This document shows positions 61,517 to 64,000 of a stretch of DNA of 64,000 bases, in pieces. The DNA is from Marivita sp046591575 (GTDB taxonomy: Bacteria > Pseudomonadota > Alphaproteobacteria > Rhodobacterales > Rhodobacteraceae). The notes under the pieces were generated by a model that was given only the letters and a program-made list of their open reading frames with translations, was not told the DNA's origin and did not search any database. Numbering within the stretch: position 1 is the first letter of the stretch; each line of letters begins with the position of its first letter. The stretch covers positions 124,001 through 188,000 of the forward strand of contig NZ_JBIQWA010000008.1 of the NCBI RefSeq assembly GCF_046591575.1, in the 5' to 3' direction. Both the position numbers and the translations under genes were made by a program.

Positions 61517-62519
61517 GGAAACAAACCTGTCGCTGGACGCGCTGGACTGGCGGTTGATGAACGACTGGCAGCGGGCCTTACCGCTCGTTTCGCGTCCATT
61601 TCAGGTGATCGCTGATCACCTGGACACGACCGAGGCGCGCGTCATTGACCGGCTGCAAGCGTTGCTCAAATCAGGGGCCATCAGCCGGGTGGGGGCCACC
61701 TGTCGCCCCAATACACTGGCCGCCAGCACCCTGGCCGCAGTCGCCGCCCCTGAAGATCAGATTGAGACAGTCGCAAAAATCATCAACGCGCAGGAAGGCG
61801 TAAATCACTCTTACCAGCGCGAAAACGAATGGAACATCTGGTTTGTCGCCACCGGACCGACGCGGGCGTTTGTGAACGATATCCTGACGCGGATCAGCGA
61901 TGAAACTGGATTGCGCGTGCTTGATCTTCGGCTGCGGCGCCCGTTCAACGTGGATCTTGGCTTTGCACTGGACGGCTCGAACGCGGTGCCTGCGCCGCGT
62001 GTGTATGTCGATGACATTGACATCGAAGATGGAGATCGCGCTTTGATGCAGGCCTTGTCAGATGGTTTACCGGTCATACCGGAACCCTTTGCATTCCTGG
62101 CCGACCGGTTTGGTCAAACCGAAGCAAAGGTGATCCATCGGGTCCGCGTATTGGCCGAGGCAGGAATATTGTCCCGACTTGGCCTGATCGTGCGCCATCG
62201 CGCGTTGGGTTGGCGTGCCAATGCGATGTGCGTATTTGTGGTGCCACCCGACAAGATCGAAGCCTGCGGTGCGGCTCTGACCAAAGTTCAGGGCGTGACG
62301 CTGTGTTACGAGCGCCGGGCTGAACCCGATGTCTGGCCCTATACGCTGTATTGCATGATCCACGGGCGCAGCCGGTCTGAAACACTGGATGTGCTAACGC
62401 AGGCGCGCGTTGCCGCCGGGATGGTCAATTATGAATACCGCATTTTGTTCAGCACCCGCTGTTTTCGCCAGCGCGGGGCCCTGATCGACGTTGCATCGGA
62501 GACACCGAATGGAAATTGA
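61506..62519 (+). CDS. nirDL: NirDL, fused siroheme decarboxylase subunits
   Basis: A 337-residue protein made of two AsnC/Lrp-like halves (about 1-165 and 170-337), each with a winged-helix part (VSRPFQVIADHLDTTEARVI; IPEPFAFLADRFGQTEAKVI) and an effector-like part with conserved His/Tyr (NHSYQRENEWNIWFV; TLCYERRAEPDVWPY). With NirG and NirH it decarboxylates siroheme to didecarboxysiroheme. The start is probably TTG 61506, overlapping nirF; an ATG at 61557 is the alternative. NirD and NirL are separate proteins in some species. Confidence 0.9.
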   Translation: MGFEETNLSLDALDWRLMNDWQRALPLVSRPFQVIADHLDTTEARVIDRLQALLKSGAISRVGATCRPNTLAASTLAAVAAPEDQIETVAKIINAQEGVNHSYQRENEWNIWFVATGPTRAFVNDILTRISDETGLRVLDLRLRRPFNVDLGFALDGSNAVPAPRVYVDDIDIEDGDRALMQALSDGLPVIPEPFAFLADRFGQTEAKVIHRVRVLAEAGILSRLGLIVRHRALGWRANAMCVFVVPPDKIEACGAALTKVQGVTLCYERRAEPDVWPYTLYCMIHGRSRSETLDVLTQARVAAGMVNYEYRILFSTRCFRQRGALIDVASETPNGN

Positions 62520-62958
62520 CGACACCGACCGCCGGATCATCAACGCGCTGCAGTCGGGATTCCCGGTCGCCAAGCGCCCGTTTGCCGTGGCGGCAGAAGA
62601 GTTGGGTTTGACCGAAGCAGAGTTGATCGCGCGACTTGCCGCAATGAAAGAGGCAGGTGTAATCACCCGATTTGGCCCGTTCCTTGATGCCGCCGCGATG
62701 GGCGGTGCCTTCTGCCTGTGCGCGATGGAAATCCCCGAAGACCAGTTCGAAGAGATGACCAAAATCGTCAACGGATTTGACGAAGTTGCCCACAACTACG
62801 CCCGAGACCACCGCCTGAACATGTGGTTCGTGCTGGCGACGGAAACGCCAGAAGGGATTGGGGCAACGGCATCGCGGATCGAAGAGGCGACCGGGCTTCC
62901 GGTCTATCAATTCCCGAAACTCAAAGAGTTTTTCATCGGGTTCCGGGTGGCGGCATGA
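62509..62958 (+). CDS. nirG: NirG, siroheme decarboxylase subunit
   Basis: A 149-residue AsnC/Lrp-like protein: winged helix at about residues 1-55 (RIINALQSGFPVAKRPFAVA) and an effector-like part with HNYARDHRLNMWFVLATETP. It lacks a fused second half. The gene starts 8 nt before the nirDL stop and is coupled to nirH by ATGA. It works with NirDL and NirH in heme d1 synthesis. Confidence 0.92.
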   Translation: MEIDDTDRRIINALQSGFPVAKRPFAVAAEELGLTEAELIARLAAMKEAGVITRFGPFLDAAAMGGAFCLCAMEIPEDQFEEMTKIVNGFDEVAHNYARDHRLNMWFVLATETPEGIGATASRIEEATGLPVYQFPKLKEFFIGFRVAA

Positions 62959-63446
62959 GCATATCTGTAGAAGACCGCGCCATCGTCAAAGCCTGCCAAG
63001 CGGGCCTGCCCTTTGTGTCAGAGCCTTACGCGGTGATTGCCGATCAGCTTGGCATCGACGAAGACCACATGATGTCCCGTCTTGATGCGCTGATGGGGCA
63101 GGGGATCATCCGCCGGATTGGCATTGCGCCCAACCATTACAAGCTGGGCATGGTCGCCAATGGCATGACCGTCTGGGATGTCGACGATACCCAAGCCGAA
63201 GAGCTGGGCGCGTTGGTTGGCGCGATGGAGGACGTCACCCATTGCTACCTGCGCCCCCGTCACCTGCCGCTGTGGCCCTACAACCTGTTTGCGATGCTGC
63301 ATGGTGCCGACCGTGCCGAGGTCGAGGCCAAACGCCAGCATCTGCGCGGGTTCCTTGGCGACGCTGTGCGCAGCTGTGATGTGCTCTATTCCACCCAAAT
63401 TCTCAAGAAAACCGGATTGCGGCTAACCGCAAAGAAGGGAACCTGA
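62955..63446 (+). CDS. nirH: NirH, siroheme decarboxylase subunit
   Basis: A 163-residue AsnC/Lrp-like protein, with a winged helix (VKACQAGLPFVSEPYAVIAD) and an effector-like part including HCYLRPRHLPLWPYNLFAML and a C-terminal RSCDVLYSTQILKKTGLR segment. It is distinguished from NirG by that end, similar to the C-terminal half of NirDL. It ends in TGATG with nirJ. Confidence 0.92.
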   Translation: MSISVEDRAIVKACQAGLPFVSEPYAVIADQLGIDEDHMMSRLDALMGQGIIRRIGIAPNHYKLGMVANGMTVWDVDDTQAEELGALVGAMEDVTHCYLRPRHLPLWPYNLFAMLHGADRAEVEAKRQHLRGFLGDAVRSCDVLYSTQILKKTGLRLTAKKGT

Positions 63447-64000
63447 TGTTTCGTTTGACCCAATATATGGAGCAACTGATCACGCCAACGCCGCCGCGCC
63501 AAAGACGCGGTGATGTGCGCCCTGTGGTGATCTGGAACCTGACGCGGCGCTGTAACCTGAAATGCCGTCATTGCTATACCACTTCGTCCGACAACGTCTT
63601 TCCCGGTGAATTGTCGACCGAACAGGCGCTTGGCGTGATTGATGATCTGGCCGAATTCAAAATCCCTGCACTGATCCTGTCGGGCGGGGAACCCTTGTCG
63701 CGGCCGGACCTGTTCGAACTGGCGCGCTATGCCCGCACGAAAGTGCGTTATCTCGCCTTGTCGACCAACGGCACGCGGATTGATGAAGCGGCGGTGAAAG
63801 AGATCGCCGAGATCGGATTTAACTACGTTGGCATCAGCATCGATGGCGTGGGGGCGACCAATGACTGGTTCCGTGGCCAGGAGGGCGCGTTTGACGAAGC
63901 ATTGGCAGGTGCGCGGCTTTGCAAAGAGCATGGCATCAAGGTGGGCCTGCGCTTTACCCCGACCGAGGACAACGCGGATCAACTGGGCGATATCCTTGAT
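63446..64000 (+). CDS. nirJ: NirJ, heme d1 radical SAM protein (partial)
   Basis: The first 185 codons of a gene that continues past the window. The radical SAM cluster motif CNLKCRHCY is at residues 36-44 (Cys 36, 40, 43), followed by LILSGGEPLSRPDLFELAR and STNGTRIDE, family landmarks. NirJ replaces propionate side chains with oxo groups in heme d1 synthesis. The start overlaps the nirH stop by 1 nt. Confidence 0.95.
   Translation, partial: MFRLTQYMEQLITPTPPRQRRGDVRPVVIWNLTRRCNLKCRHCYTTSSDNVFPGELSTEQALGVIDDLAEFKIPALILSGGEPLSRPDLFELARYARTKVRYLALSTNGTRIDEAAVKEIAEIGFNYVGISIDGVGATNDWFRGQEGAFDEALAGARLCKEHGIKVGLRFTPTEDNADQLGDILD

Noticed and set aside
1..64000. CRISPR arrays, tRNA or rRNA genes, insertion sequences and integrase genes
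   Set aside because: No spaced direct repeats, no recognisable tRNA or rRNA sequence and no transposase or integrase translation were seen in any frame.

Overview
The window is GC-rich, densely packed DNA from an alphaproteobacterium, most likely a marine Rhodobacteraceae (Roseobacter-type). The clues are its TRAP transporters, the Ask_Ect-type ectoine operon, the Paracoccus-like order of its nirS denitrification genes, strong GC bias and frequent 1-8 nt gene overlaps. Assignments are from reading translated sequence and gene order; no database search was run.

Region 1 (about 1-36.3 kb) is a non-flagellar type III secretion system (T3SS) of Ysc-like flavour. From left to right it carries a gatekeeper and chaperone (sctW, SycN-like), a translocator operon (SycD-like chaperone, sctE, sctB), further chaperone-like and TPR proteins, and on the minus strand sctV followed by three genes that look like a MotA/TolQ/ExbB-ExbD-ExbD proton channel. 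Next comes a core operon sctI-J-K-L-N-O-P-Q-R-S, then a block of secreted-substrate candidates and chaperones, including two large tandem paralogues that could be needle-tip proteins. After that are sctU, a minus-strand sctY-like/sctX/chaperone/unknown operon, an unusually long sctD, a GspD-like lipoprotein secretin (sctC), a YscE/YscF/YscG-like needle module, and a frameshifted repeat protein. I found no sctT and no T3SS-dedicated transcription regulator.

Region 2 (36.4-51.8 kb) is metabolic and transport DNA: a cation diffusion facilitator; an HlyD/RbbA/YhhJ-type ABC export operon; a TRAP transporter (dctP-dctQ-dctM) coupled to an amidase and a 51-residue membrane protein; and the ectoine operon ectABC-ask with a divergent MarR-type regulator.

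Region 3 (51.8-64 kb) is a denitrification locus: nirX (ApbE), two Crp/Fnr-type regulators, a DUF4202 protein, nirI, and then nirS-E-C-F-DL-G-H-J. The last gene runs off the window. nirS is the cytochrome cd1 nitrite reductase, NirE/DL/G/H/J make its heme d1, NirC and NirF are periplasmic maturation factors, and NirI and NirX are FMN-linked accessory proteins. Dnr/Fnr-type palindromes lie in front of nirX and between nirI and nirS, and a strong terminator follows nirS.

The most unusual features are the ion-channel-like module inside the T3SS locus, the double-length SctD, the lipoprotein GspD-like secretin, the missing sctT, and the paired tip-like proteins.
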